From Bacteroidota bacterium (lineage in GTDB: Bacteria; Bacteroidota; Bacteroidia; Chitinophagales; LD1): 62,346 bases of DNA. The notes under the pieces were generated by a model. The model worked only from the letters and a program-made list of their open reading frames with translations. It was not told where the DNA came from and made no database searches. Of the stretch, positions 34,758 through 43,715 are shown piece by piece. Each line of letters starts with the position of its first letter. The stretch's first letter is position 1. Location of the stretch: positions 1 to 62,346 of the forward strand of contig JAPLES010000003.1 of NCBI GenBank assembly GCA_026391075.1. Reading direction: 5' to 3'. The position numbers were made by a program, and so were the translations under genes.

Positions 34758-36055
34758 TTGCTGAGAAGGTTTGTCTTTAATAAATCGGCAAATATTTTTG
34801 CCTGCGTTCCTCTTGAATATTTTTTGTAGTTGTCGTTGGTTTCGGCAAAGGTTATTCTTGCGTGCTTAAAATTTTCAAACTCTTGCTTCAAAAAATCAGC
34901 TACGTCCTCAGCATTATTTGCCGCAAATCCTCCATTGGTTTCTTGTAGCAATTTTTGCAAAACCCCTTCGTCATTTTCAACCAGCAATATTTTTTGTTTG
35001 GCAGCCAAATAATCAAACACTTTAGCATTTAGCCAATCAGCACCCTTGCTAGAGAGGAGTAACAAGAGATTCGACTCGCACATTTTTTTTACCATTTGGC
35101 TATACGAAATTTTGGGAAGAGGAACCAACCAGGGTAACAATTCGGGTTTATAATTGATGAGTCGGCTAACTGAATTGGGTTGACCTAGCAAGCCGTAAAA
35201 ATGAACTTCAAAAATATTTTTCTGTACATTTTCTTTGTCAACAAATAGCAAAACTCCATCTAAAAACATTTCAAGATTTTGATGCGGATAGATCGTTCCT
35301 GCATAAGTGATAATAAATTTTTTAGCGCTCCGTTCCATTGCAGCAGTGTTTTGAAAATGCTTTTCATCAAAGCCATTATACACAACACGAACATCGGTAG
35401 TGGCAAACAGTTTTTGAAGTTCTTGTGCGTAAGAAGGAGCGGCTGTGGTAATGAATGATACACCTTGCAAATATTTTTTTTCAAGTGTTCTGAAAAACAA
35501 ATTTCTAATTTTTTGCAATAGGCTTAATTGATAATGACCTTGGTTAGTTGTCCAGCCATCGCGATAGTCGGCCACCCATTTAATTTTGTATTTTTTTGAA
35601 AGCAGGTGCGCGTATCGAAATAAAATAAAAGGTTCTCCGGTGGCAATAATAAAATCGGGTTTGTTTGCTAGAATTTGCTTTTCTGCGGCTACATAAATTT
35701 CACTTTTACTATCAAACCAAAACATGAGGTACTCCAAAAATGTATACAGCAGCGAAAGTATTTTTCGCAACCACACCAGTTGATTAAACCCAAAAGTGAG
35801 CAACAGCCGATCGCGCAAATTTGGTTTAAAGGGAACTCTTATCACTTTATTTTTTAGCAAATCAGTTTCCACGCTAACTTCAACCGCAGTTGGTTTTACA
35901 TAATCTTCGGGGGTGTTCATCGCCTCTTGCCAGTGTCGCGTAACTATTGTTACCGCAATTCCCGAGTCGGGCAAGTAGTTCAACCAACTGTATGGGCGTT
36001 GCCCACCAATAGAAATAAGTGGGGGAAAATCGTAGCAGAGAATTAATACTTTCAC
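34754..36055 (-). CDS. Glycosyltransferase, GT4-like
   Basis: 433 residues, GT-B fold. The acceptor half starts MKVLILCYDFPPLISIGGQRPYSW, typical of GT4 enzymes of the WbuB/WcaI-like type. The middle has IIATGEPFILFRYAHLLSKKYKIKWVADYRDGW (the PxxADYRDxW signature of this branch, near 135-170). The donor half has ITYAGTIYPHQNLEMFLDG and LLLLSSKGADWLNAKVFDYLAAKQKILLV (about 340-370, with the K-V-F-D-Y-L-A region where the EX7E glutamate is replaced by a KxxDYxA pattern typical of the branch). It adds a sugar to the growing glycan on the cytoplasmic face. It converges with the gene on its left, sharing TTAA, and diverges from the gene on its right by 35 bases. Confidence 0.82.
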   Translation of the reverse strand: MKVLILCYDFPPLISIGGQRPYSWLNYLPDSGIAVTIVTRHWQEAMNTPEDYVKPTAVEVSVETDLLKNKVIRVPFKPNLRDRLLLTFGFNQLVWLRKILSLLYTFLEYLMFWFDSKSEIYVAAEKQILANKPDFIIATGEPFILFRYAHLLSKKYKIKWVADYRDGWTTNQGHYQLSLLQKIRNLFFRTLEKKYLQGVSFITTAAPSYAQELQKLFATTDVRVVYNGFDEKHFQNTAAMERSAKKFIITYAGTIYPHQNLEMFLDGVLLFVDKENVQKNIFEVHFYGLLGQPNSVSRLINYKPELLPWLVPLPKISYSQMVKKMCESNLLLLLSSKGADWLNAKVFDYLAAKQKILLVENDEGVLQKLLQETNGGFAANNAEDVADFLKQEFENFKHARITFAETNDNYKKYSRGTQAKIFADLLKTNLLSN

Positions 36056-36090
36056 TTTTCGAAAATAGAAACCTTGCTAAGATTTTGCTG

Positions 36091-37326
36091 ATGAAAACCT
36101 TGATATTCTTCACCGCTCAGTTTCCATTGGGTACCAGCGAAACGTTTATTGAAAGTGAATTTCCTGTCCTCGCCCAATCGTTCGACAAAATTTTTATTGT
36201 TACGAACGATTTATATTCAGCAGAAAAACGAAAAATTCCAGCACATGTTCAGGTAGTTCGTTACCCCTATGCTTCTTCTTTTCTTTCAAAAATTTTATCA
36301 CTCGCCAATTTTTTTTACTTGCAAAAAGAAATTCGTTTTATGCGCAGGCGAGACATTGCGCTGAACAAAGCCACCCTTTCTTCGTTGGTGGCCACTTACA
36401 CTAAAGCTACAGAAGTAAATTCTTTTCTCGAAAAATTTGTTGCTGAAAACAAAATTGACCTTTCAAAGCTCACGCTGTATTCCTATTGGATGAACGATAT
36501 GGCGGCAGGCTTGGCAATGTTCAATTACAAAAATCCGCAGGTAAAAACGCTTTGCCGCGTCCATGGTTGGGACTTGTATTTCGAGCGACACACGCCCAAC
36601 TATTTACCGCTTCGAAATTTTATTGTTGGAAATTTAACGGCAACGTTTTGCATTTCCGAAAATGGAAAAAACTATTTGGATGAATTGACCGCGAATAAGT
36701 TTTCTCAAAAAATAAAGCTGGCGCGGCTGGGCACCTTCAACACAAACAATGTTTTGTCGCCAAGTAATTCTGGCAAACTAAAGCTGGTAAGTTGCTCTAA
36801 CATAGTTCCACTCAAACGCGTTCATCTAATTATTGAAGCACTGGCTTCAATAGATGATTTAGAAATAGAGTGGGTCCATTTTGGTGTGCATTTTTTGAAA
36901 GATGAAATCGAAAATTTAGCACACGAAAAACTTTCAGGCAAAAAAAATATTCATTACAAATTTGGTGGGCAGGTAACAAACGAAGCGTTGTTACACTACT
37001 ATTCTACCAATGCTATTGATGCTTTTATCAACGTAAGCGAAACGGAAGGATTGCCTGTTTCTATCATGGAAGCCAATTCGTTTGGCATACCAGCCATTGC
37101 CACCAACGTGGGCGGCACGGCTGAAATTGTGCAACACCAAGTGAATGGGTTTTTGTTGAAGGCAAACTGCACTGTCGGAGAAATTGTAGAAACAATAAAA
37201 GTTCTTTACAATCTACCTTCGGAAAAGAAAAGCGCGTTGAGAAAAAATGCTTTTGAAATTTGGAACAAAGAATTTAATGCCGAAAACAATTATTGTGCTT
37301 TCGCAAAAACTATTCGCTCTCTTTAA
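36091..37326 (+). CDS. Glycosyltransferase, GT4-like (colanic-type)
   Basis: 411 residues from the ATG at 36091; upstream in-frame codons overlap the divergent gene and are not a natural start. The start MKTLIFFTAQFPLGTSETFIESEFPVL and CRVHGWDLYFERH (about 155-167) are typical of WcaL/AmsK-like GT4 enzymes. The donor-binding half has LVSCSNIVPLKRVHLIIEAL and ETEGLPVSIMEANSFGIPAIATNVGGTAEIV (about 330-360) with the EX7E motif intact (E...E at EGLPVSIME). It transfers an unknown sugar. Its stop codon shares TTAA with the convergent gene on its right. Confidence 0.87.
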   Translation: MKTLIFFTAQFPLGTSETFIESEFPVLAQSFDKIFIVTNDLYSAEKRKIPAHVQVVRYPYASSFLSKILSLANFFYLQKEIRFMRRRDIALNKATLSSLVATYTKATEVNSFLEKFVAENKIDLSKLTLYSYWMNDMAAGLAMFNYKNPQVKTLCRVHGWDLYFERHTPNYLPLRNFIVGNLTATFCISENGKNYLDELTANKFSQKIKLARLGTFNTNNVLSPSNSGKLKLVSCSNIVPLKRVHLIIEALASIDDLEIEWVHFGVHFLKDEIENLAHEKLSGKKNIHYKFGGQVTNEALLHYYSTNAIDAFINVSETEGLPVSIMEANSFGIPAIATNVGGTAEIVQHQVNGFLLKANCTVGEIVETIKVLYNLPSEKKSALRKNAFEIWNKEFNAENNYCAFAKTIRSL

Positions 37327-38474
37327 TCCTGCGCATAAAGATTGAGCAGTTTATCCACGTAATTCACTATGTCAAACTGCCGCGCAAAATCAATTGCTCC
37401 TGCCGAAAGTTTATCGTAAAGTTTTCTGTCCGTAAAAAGCAGTTCTATTTTATCTGCAAAAACTTTTGCGCTTTGCTCGTGTAGCATAAAGCCGTTTTCA
37501 TTGTCGTTTACCAAGCCTAGATTACCGCGCGCATCTAATGCTACTGCGGGCAAACCTGTTGCCATCGCTTCCAGCAGCACCAAACCAAACGCCTCACTGG
37601 TAGATGTATGCACATACATATTCGCTGTCGAATAATAATTCTCTACACGCTCCACGTTGCCTGGCATTAAAATTATTCCCGTCAATTTTTTCCGCTCCAC
37701 TTGTTCTTTCACCACTTCATAAGTAGGACCTTTGCCCAACAAAACTATTTCAACCGATAATTTTCGTTGCAACAATTCTTCAGCAATAGCAATAAAAAGT
37801 TGTTGATTTTTCAGCGGAATAAAACTACCCACATTCACAATTCTTATTTTATCGAAGTTTCTTTTTCTGTTAACAGTACTGAACAATTTAAAGTCAATGG
37901 CATTGTGCTGTTGAAAAACATTTGGCTGCAAAGCTACGGGCAAAACCGATTCGAAATATTTTTTGGTATGCGCTGAAATGGCGATGAACTTATTGTTACT
38001 CTTCAAATAGTTTTTAAGCAGATGTTGCTTCTCGTAAAATTCAGTCAAGAGTTTTTTGCTAAAAAAAGTTTGCTGTGAAAAATTTCTGAACTGCGACATG
38101 TTATCGTGGCAGTGGGTGAAGTATTTAATGTGGTTATAAATTTTTTCTCGCGAAAAAATTTCCGCAGCAAATAGATGCGAGTGAATAATATCTGGCTGAA
38201 ATTCTTTTACTGCAAGTTCAAAATCCCGTAGGTCAACTTTGTTTTTGCGCAGTAAAGAAAGTTGAACAGTAGAACTTGTTTTTCGAATTGGAATATCGGC
38301 TGTCTGATAACTGTATTCATTTTCGCCTGACAACACCAGTAATATCGCTTGGTGTTCTTTGCGCAAATTCACTTCCCTACAAATATCTATCGCTATTCGT
38401 TCGGCTCCTCCTTTTCTAAGATTGGGTATGATGTAAAGAATTTTCAAAAAATGTTTTTTAGCAAGTGGTCGCAA
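37323..38474 (-). CDS. Glycosyltransferase, GT4
   Basis: 383 residues. The N-terminus KILYIIPNLRKGGAERIAIDICREV is the classic GGAER start of GT4 enzymes; the donor half has IVNVGSFIPLKNQQLFIAIAEELL (about 205-228), LMPGNVERVENYYSTANMYVHTSTSEAFGLVLLEAMATGLPAVALDARGN (about 280-330) with E and E of EX7E in place. This is the most canonical GT4 of the cluster. It is followed, 7 bases upstream, by a GT2 gene on the same strand, so 40412 to 37323 is probably one transcription unit of three glycosyltransferases. Confidence 0.9.
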   Translation of the reverse strand: MRPLAKKHFLKILYIIPNLRKGGAERIAIDICREVNLRKEHQAILLVLSGENEYSYQTADIPIRKTSSTVQLSLLRKNKVDLRDFELAVKEFQPDIIHSHLFAAEIFSREKIYNHIKYFTHCHDNMSQFRNFSQQTFFSKKLLTEFYEKQHLLKNYLKSNNKFIAISAHTKKYFESVLPVALQPNVFQQHNAIDFKLFSTVNRKRNFDKIRIVNVGSFIPLKNQQLFIAIAEELLQRKLSVEIVLLGKGPTYEVVKEQVERKKLTGIILMPGNVERVENYYSTANMYVHTSTSEAFGLVLLEAMATGLPAVALDARGNLGLVNDNENGFMLHEQSAKVFADKIELLFTDRKLYDKLSAGAIDFARQFDIVNYVDKLLNLYAQD

Positions 38475-38481
38475 TTTTGCT

Positions 38482-39393
38482 CTACTCCTCCAATAATAGT
38501 ACGGCTTTTCCGCTTCCTAAAAGCAGGTGTCTAATGATATTTAAACGATACTTAGTTTGCATGTTAATAGGGTCATTTAAAATTGCCAAGCATAAATTTT
38601 TTACTGCTTTACGCTTTGATTTGTTGTAGATAAAATGCTTTGCCATTCCAAAATAGCCTGCACTAAGCATTTGTCTTTTTCTTTTAGAAGAAATTTTATT
38701 TCCCGAATGGCTTGGTAAAAAAATATGCCCCAGCATTCGCACATAATCGGCAGACGCATTGTAACGCTTTACGTTTATTGACCTATCATCATGTATAACC
38801 ACTACAATAGTAGCTTGATGAGCAAGAAATAAGAATGGGAATTTTGTGGCTATGCGTAACCACAGTTCCATGTCTTCTCCAACACGAAACCGCAAATCAT
38901 ACTTAAACTGTTTTAAAATTTCATAGTGAATACAGGTTTGTTGACTATGGATTACCGAGAGCGTCAAGTGTTCAAAGGTGCTGCCTTCTTGAATTTTTTC
39001 TTCGCGGCTCTGCAATTCGCCATCTTTATCAAGCAACAATCCGGTGTAAAAAACTGCCACAGGAAAATTTTTATTCGCTACTTCTTTGTGCAGTAATTCT
39101 AATCGTTCTGGCAAGTAATAATCATCGCTATCTAAAAAGCAGATGTATTTGCCTGTAGCATTTTCAATTCCGTTGTTACGCGCGGCACTGCGTTCTGCAT
39201 TTTTTTGAAAAACATAATTAATACGCTTGTCGTTGTACGCTTGCACAACTTCCTTTGTGTTGTCGGTGGAACCGTCATCGACTATCACCAATTCCCATTG
39301 GGCAAAAGTTTGTACGAACACGCTTTCAATCGCTTTGCCAATCAAGTTTGCCCGATTGTAGGTAGGAATAATAACGCTAAAAAATGGCTGCAT
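38482..39393 (-). CDS. Glycosyltransferase family 2
   Basis: 303 residues from the ATG at 39393, where MQPFFSVIIPTYNRANLIGKAIESV gives the conserved GT2 start; longer reading would overlap the upstream gene. GT-A fold motifs are VIVDDGSTDNT (about 34-44), AARNNGIENATGKYICFLDSDD (with the DxD-type metal site near 85-90) and GEDMELWLR (about 175-183), which holds the catalytic-base region ED. It transfers a sugar, probably from a UDP donor, in the cytoplasm. It closely resembles the GT2 at 41700-42626, suggesting duplication. The gap to the upstream GT2 is five bases. Confidence 0.9.
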   Translation of the reverse strand: MQPFFSVIIPTYNRANLIGKAIESVFVQTFAQWELVIVDDGSTDNTKEVVQAYNDKRINYVFQKNAERSAARNNGIENATGKYICFLDSDDYYLPERLELLHKEVANKNFPVAVFYTGLLLDKDGELQSREEKIQEGSTFEHLTLSVIHSQQTCIHYEILKQFKYDLRFRVGEDMELWLRIATKFPFLFLAHQATIVVVIHDDRSINVKRYNASADYVRMLGHIFLPSHSGNKISSKRKRQMLSAGYFGMAKHFIYNKSKRKAVKNLCLAILNDPINMQTKYRLNIIRHLLLGSGKAVLLLEE

Positions 39394-39398
39394 CTTGA

Positions 39399-40412
39399 CT
39401 ATTTCTTGATAAGCACTTTCATTAAAAACTTGATTCTGGCAAAAGCGTCTAATGAAATATTTTTGTGAAGCGGTGAAGCAAAAAATTCTTTCCAAGCAAA
39501 TAGACCAACGGAAGAACAGTTATACGCAACGTTGAACCAAAACTGTCCAATATGTTTGTTGAAAAAAGTGATTTCTACAAATGCCGTTTTGCGGTTTGCT
39601 TCGACTAATCGTTCTAATAAACTTCTTGCGTCTGCAATAAAGCCTTCGCTCTTTTCATACTCATGTTGAGCAATTTTACCAAACAACTCAATCTCTTTTG
39701 TTGTCGCCATAAAGCCCATTGCTTGAAATTGTCTCTGTTTCACTCGAAAACTATTTTCCTTTTGAACGTTTGAAAACAACCTTGATACTTCGTGTTCGTG
39801 GTGCCGCACTTTGTATAATACTTGTTGCAAATTTGCTAAGCGGCTTACTCTTGAAAATCGTGTAAAAAGTTCATAGTCTTCGGCATGAGCAAAAGCGGCA
39901 TCAAAAAACAAATTATGTTTCCTCACCACACTCATTCTAAAAATAGAAGTGCCGTGCGATAAATGAATTTGGTAAAAATGTTTCCAGCAAATGGTATTGT
40001 GGTCTGGTGCATAACGAACTACTGCCGGCAACTTACCTTCTCCGAAAGATTCATACGCAGTGCCCGACAAACCAACATCGGGATGCTGTTCCATAAACTT
40101 ATATTGCAGTTCAAGTCTGTTTAAAGAATTGATGTCGTCTGCATCGGCTCGTACGACATATTTTGTAGTAACCAGTTCAAATCCCTTGTTGAGTGTGGCA
40201 ATTAACTTTATATTTTGTTCGTTTTTTTCATACCTAATTCTAGGATCTGTATAGGTCAAAATAATTTCTTCTGACCTATCAGTTGAACCATCATTGATAA
40301 TTAAAAATTCAAAGTCGGTAAAGGTTTGTTGCAAAATGCTATCAATGGCTTCGCGCAAATATTTTTCGGCATTGTAAACGGGCATTAAAACGGTAATGGA
40401 AGGCACATGCAT
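39399..40412 (-). CDS. Glycosyltransferase family 2
   Basis: 337 residues from the ATG at 40412 (MHVPSITVLMPVYNAEKYLREAIDS). GT-A motifs are LIINDGSTDRSEE (about 38-50), RADADDIN (about 93-100, DxD) and AEDYELFTRFSR (about 190-201). The YNAEKYLREAIDSILQQTF type of start is common in GT2 enzymes of O-antigen clusters. It is the first gene of a three-gene transferase unit reading leftwards. A 274-base gap to the right separates it from the divergent sulfotransferase. Confidence 0.9.
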   Translation of the reverse strand: MHVPSITVLMPVYNAEKYLREAIDSILQQTFTDFEFLIINDGSTDRSEEIILTYTDPRIRYEKNEQNIKLIATLNKGFELVTTKYVVRADADDINSLNRLELQYKFMEQHPDVGLSGTAYESFGEGKLPAVVRYAPDHNTICWKHFYQIHLSHGTSIFRMSVVRKHNLFFDAAFAHAEDYELFTRFSRVSRLANLQQVLYKVRHHEHEVSRLFSNVQKENSFRVKQRQFQAMGFMATTKEIELFGKIAQHEYEKSEGFIADARSLLERLVEANRKTAFVEITFFNKHIGQFWFNVAYNCSSVGLFAWKEFFASPLHKNISLDAFARIKFLMKVLIKK

Positions 40413-40686
40413 TAGCTTCAAAAGATTTTTGGGGTTCTCTACCTGGAGACAAGGTAATAATATCAATTTTGGATTATCTAAAAGCAGCGACCAAATGCTA
40501 AAAAATCAAATCCCCTCCTTCGTATAGCACCATTGCTTAAATAAATGGCTCTACTAATTTAGAGTGGTATGATGCTATACTATTTAAACTTGAAAAAAGT
40601 TTTGAAAAAAAGCAGAGATAAATTTCTAGTGAAGACGGAAGAAAGAAACCGCTGCCAATTATTTTATTACGTTTGTTTTACAGCTT
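40413..40686. other. Divergent regulatory gap in the polysaccharide cluster
   Basis: A 274-base AT-rich region between the GT2 (-) and the sulfotransferase (+), long for this cluster and so a likely promoter region for both directions. TACGTTTG at 40668-40675 is an exact TAnnTTTG match on the plus strand, but it ends only 11 bases before the ATG at 40687, so it would give a nearly leaderless mRNA. I see no gene here. Confidence 0.4.
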
Positions 40687-41661
40687 ATGAAACAGAGAAT
40701 AAAGCGGTTATTGCGAAGAGGGTTCAACACATTAGTAAAGCCCGATGCACCCAGTACCCCTCCTTTGATAGAAAAATATTTATTGGATATTACAGAATTT
40801 GAGTTTTCACCGGGAGAAAAAGTAACCCTCAATAAAAAACCAAATTTGGTCTATTTGGTTGCTCCACTGCAACGTTCAGGACACAACTACATTTCCAACC
40901 TCTTGCTGAAGCACGAACAACTCCAGTTTCCGGCAGGAACAAATTTACCAGGAGAGCAAAACATTATGCAACACGCTGGGCACCTAATGGAGTATGCTTC
41001 AAAAACAGTTGCAGGGCAAAAAGGCTGGGAGCACAAAACCCAAGAACAAGTAAAACTTCAAAGCGCCATTTTGCTTCGGGTTTTGGGTCATTCGCTCATT
41101 GAGTATTACGCAAAGTTTATTCCCGCTAACAGCACCTATATTTTGCTGAAAGATCCAGCTACCATTGGCATTGAAAATTTTTCAAGCGTTTTTCCAGAGG
41201 CGAAATTGATTTGTCTTTTGCGCGATGGACGAGATGTGGTACAATCGCTTATCAAAACGTTTAAAAATTTTGACTTTGAACAGGGGTGCAAATTATGGAG
41301 CGAAGGAACAAACAGAATGTTGAATCTGCCGGAAGAAGACTTAGGCAAAAGGTTTTTGCTCATTCGATACGAAAATGTTTTTTCGAATCCTACTGCAGAA
41401 ATGAAAGCTGTGCTGGCTTTTTTGAACTTGAACGAAAGTGAATATGCGTTCGACAAAATTGATGAAATGCCCATATTTGGTTCTTCTACCAATAGTGTAA
41501 ATGAACGGGGCGAAGTGGATTGGTCTATTACCAATAACCGAAAAGATTTTAAGCCAGTTGGTAAATGGCAACAATGGAGTGTCGCGCAAAAAAATATTTT
41601 TAAAAAAATAGCCGGTGAAACACTCATACGTGCGGGCTACGAACAACATAACAACTGGTAA
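40687..41661 (+). CDS. PAPS-dependent sulfotransferase family protein
   Basis: 324 residues. The 5'-phosphosulfate-binding loop is seen in YLVAPLQRSGHNYISNLL (about 56-73) with RSGxNxxS in place of the usual RSGTTxL, and the 3'-phosphate-binding motif is ICLLRDGRDVVQSLIKTF (about 175-192). The C-terminal part (VGKWQQWSVAQKNIFKKIAGETLIRAGYE, about 291-319) matches the WRxxLxxxQxxxIExxxGxxLxxxGY pattern typical of these enzymes. It moves sulfate from PAPS to a hydroxyl, here plausibly a sugar of the polysaccharide. No sulfate-activation gene (cysN/cysC) is in the window. The gene stands alone on the plus strand. Confidence 0.85.
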   Translation: MKQRIKRLLRRGFNTLVKPDAPSTPPLIEKYLLDITEFEFSPGEKVTLNKKPNLVYLVAPLQRSGHNYISNLLLKHEQLQFPAGTNLPGEQNIMQHAGHLMEYASKTVAGQKGWEHKTQEQVKLQSAILLRVLGHSLIEYYAKFIPANSTYILLKDPATIGIENFSSVFPEAKLICLLRDGRDVVQSLIKTFKNFDFEQGCKLWSEGTNRMLNLPEEDLGKRFLLIRYENVFSNPTAEMKAVLAFLNLNESEYAFDKIDEMPIFGSSTNSVNERGEVDWSITNNRKDFKPVGKWQQWSVAQKNIFKKIAGETLIRAGYEQHNNW

Positions 41662-41699
41662 TTTCCTTACCTACAAACCAAACTTTACCCGGTAAACCA

Positions 41700-42626
41700 T
41701 CACCGCTTTTTCATCTTCAAACACTGCACTGCTAGTTCCACAATTCTACCACCGGGCATATGATATAACAACAGAATCACTTTTGATTTATTCAAAACAT
41801 GGTTGGGGTAACAAATCAAAAACCATACAATGGCTTCGTTCATTTTTGAAAACTGTTTTGTTTTCAAGTAATAGTTGATTAGCAAATGTTCAAGTTTAGC
41901 CATACGGTCGCGTTTAAAAGATGAAGAAATTTTATTTTTCAAAACAGGATTTGAAAAAATAATTTTCATCGCTTTTAACTGCGGGCTGATATAGTCTTTC
42001 TCCAGGGCCTTAGTATTTTCATTATGTACAATCATTTCGACTGTAACTTTAGGAATTTGTATTAGCGGGTACTCGTTTACTATACGAGCGTTCAACTCTA
42101 CATCCTCATTAATTCGAAGCGCGGCATTGAATTTATGTTGAACCAAAATTTCTTTACTAATGCATTGAGTAGAAGGTGCAATCTGGTTTTTAATAACATA
42201 CTCTATTCTGTTTTGGTGTTGAGGAGAATCAAAAACAACGTTTTGCCGCGTACCATTGTCAAAACACCAACACATGGCGGTAAAATAAACTGCTCGCATA
42301 AATTTGTTCTCCTCTAAGGCTCTATAAAATGTCTGCAAATGTTCCGGCAACCAAATATCGTCACTATCAAGAAAACAAATGAATTGACCCGCTGCTTGCG
42401 TAATACCGTTATTACGTGCCGCACAGCGTTCTGCATTTTCCTGATAAAAATATTTTATTCGGCTATCGGCAAACGACTCCACCACCTCTTTAGTATTATC
42501 GGTACTTCCATCGTCAATCAATATTAATTCCCAATCGATAAAGCTTTGTGACAGAACTGAACGAATAGTAGCTGCAATTAAATGAGCTCTATTGTAGGAT
42601 GGAATAATGACAGAGAAGAAAGGCAT
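41700..42626 (-). CDS. Glycosyltransferase family 2
   Basis: 308 residues from the ATG at 42626 (MPFFSVIIPSYNRAHLIAATIRSVL). GT-A motifs: LILIDDGSTDNTKEVVESF (about 33-51), ERCAARNNGITQAAGQFICFLDSDD (DxD near 88-90) and INEDVELNARI (about 172-182). It is a clear paralogue of the enzyme at 38482-39393, sharing the NAERxAARNNGI and SDDxWLPEHL-like segments. It lies between two plus-strand genes and is therefore monocistronic. Donor and acceptor are unknown. Confidence 0.9.
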   Translation of the reverse strand: MPFFSVIIPSYNRAHLIAATIRSVLSQSFIDWELILIDDGSTDNTKEVVESFADSRIKYFYQENAERCAARNNGITQAAGQFICFLDSDDIWLPEHLQTFYRALEENKFMRAVYFTAMCWCFDNGTRQNVVFDSPQHQNRIEYVIKNQIAPSTQCISKEILVQHKFNAALRINEDVELNARIVNEYPLIQIPKVTVEMIVHNENTKALEKDYISPQLKAMKIIFSNPVLKNKISSSFKRDRMAKLEHLLINYYLKTKQFSKMNEAIVWFLICYPNHVLNKSKVILLLYHMPGGRIVELAVQCLKMKKR

Positions 42627-42694
42627 TTTCAATGTTCGAAAATAAATGTTTTTTTAGCCTTGTAACACTTCACGCTATTCAATCCAGAAAAAAA

Positions 42695-43657
42695 ATGAAA
42701 TCTGTTTTAGTAACCGGCTGTGCCGGCTTTATTGGCAGTACTTTGTGTGAAACACTATTGACCCAGGGTTATCAGGTGGTTGGCATTGACAATTTCGACC
42801 CTTTCTATCCGCGTAGCGTTAAAGAAAAAAATTTGGAAACTTGTCTTTCCAATGAGTCGTTTAAATTTTATGAAGGCGATATTTCTGACAAGGCAACCCT
42901 GCGTAAAATAAATGAGAGAGTTGATGCGGTCATTCACCTGGCGGCAAAAGTGGGTGTTCGTCCTTCGCTTTTTCATCCGCATGAATACATTCAAACCAAT
43001 ATTACAGGTACGCAAAATATTTTGGATTGGATGAAAGAAAAGGCCGTATCAAAAATGGTTTTTGCCTCTTCTTCTTCTGTTTACGGAAACGAAACAGCGG
43101 TGCCATTTTCAGAATCGGCTATCGTAGACCACCCTATTTCGCCCTATGCAGCCACCAAAAAAGCTGGCGAGTTGTTGAACTACACTTATCACTCGTTGTA
43201 TCAGTTCGATATTGTGAACCTTCGTTTTTTTACCGTATATGGTGAACGCCAGCGACCCGATTTAGCAATACACAAATTTGTAGATGCCATTTTTAAAAAA
43301 CAACCCATAACCATGTTTGGCGAAGGAAAAACCTCACGTGATTATACCTACGTGCAGGATACGGTGATGGGAATTATAGGAGCGTTGAATTATGTGTCTG
43401 CTAATAAAAATATTTTTGAAGTGGCGAATTTGGGAAATAGCAGTCCGGTTTCGTTGAAAGAATTGGTGGCCACGATTTATGAACTAATGGATGCGCAACC
43501 AAACGTTTGTTACGAACCGAAACAAGCAGGTGATGTAGATGTAACGTTTGCTGATATTTCGAAAGCGAAAAAATTATTTGGCTATCAACCACAAACAAAT
43601 TTGCGACAAGGTTTGAAAAAATTTATTGACTGGTACATAACGCAACAAATTAATTGA
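42695..43657 (+). CDS. NAD-dependent epimerase (UDP-glucuronate/UDP-glucose 4-epimerase-like SDR)
   Basis: 320 residues from the ATG at 42695, where MKSVLVTGCAGFIGSTL gives the extended-SDR start; a longer reading would overlap the divergent gene's start. NAD-binding motif GCAGFIGS (8-15), catalytic serine region ASSSSVYG (124-131), Y151 and K155 of YxxxK (SPYAATKKAGE). GIDNFDPFYPRSVKEKN and RFFTVYGERQRPDLAIHKF resemble UDP-glucuronate 4-epimerases, which make UDP-galacturonic acid. A role with other uronic or hexose donors cannot be excluded. It would supply a precursor for the polysaccharide. The dioxygenase gene follows after 58 bases. Confidence 0.88.
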   Translation: MKSVLVTGCAGFIGSTLCETLLTQGYQVVGIDNFDPFYPRSVKEKNLETCLSNESFKFYEGDISDKATLRKINERVDAVIHLAAKVGVRPSLFHPHEYIQTNITGTQNILDWMKEKAVSKMVFASSSSVYGNETAVPFSESAIVDHPISPYAATKKAGELLNYTYHSLYQFDIVNLRFFTVYGERQRPDLAIHKFVDAIFKKQPITMFGEGKTSRDYTYVQDTVMGIIGALNYVSANKNIFEVANLGNSSPVSLKELVATIYELMDAQPNVCYEPKQAGDVDVTFADISKAKKLFGYQPQTNLRQGLKKFIDWYITQQIN

Positions 43658-43683
43658 GCATCATCGTCACTAAATTATTTTTT
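43654..43683 (+). promoter_or_regulatory. Candidate promoter for the dioxygenase-aldo/keto reductase pair
   Basis: TTG at 43654-43656, a 19-base spacer and TATTTTTT at 43676-43683 resemble the TTTG/TAnnTTTG consensus with one mismatch. The ATG at 43716 is 32 bases downstream. Confidence 0.35.
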
Positions 43684-43715
43684 CTAAAAATTAATTTTAC
43701 CACAAAATCATTCTT

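Noticed and set aside
41136-41627. Minus-strand open frame opposite the sulfotransferase
   Set aside because: The plus strand has the clear PAPS-binding motifs; the antisense frame shows none and has a codon-shadow composition.
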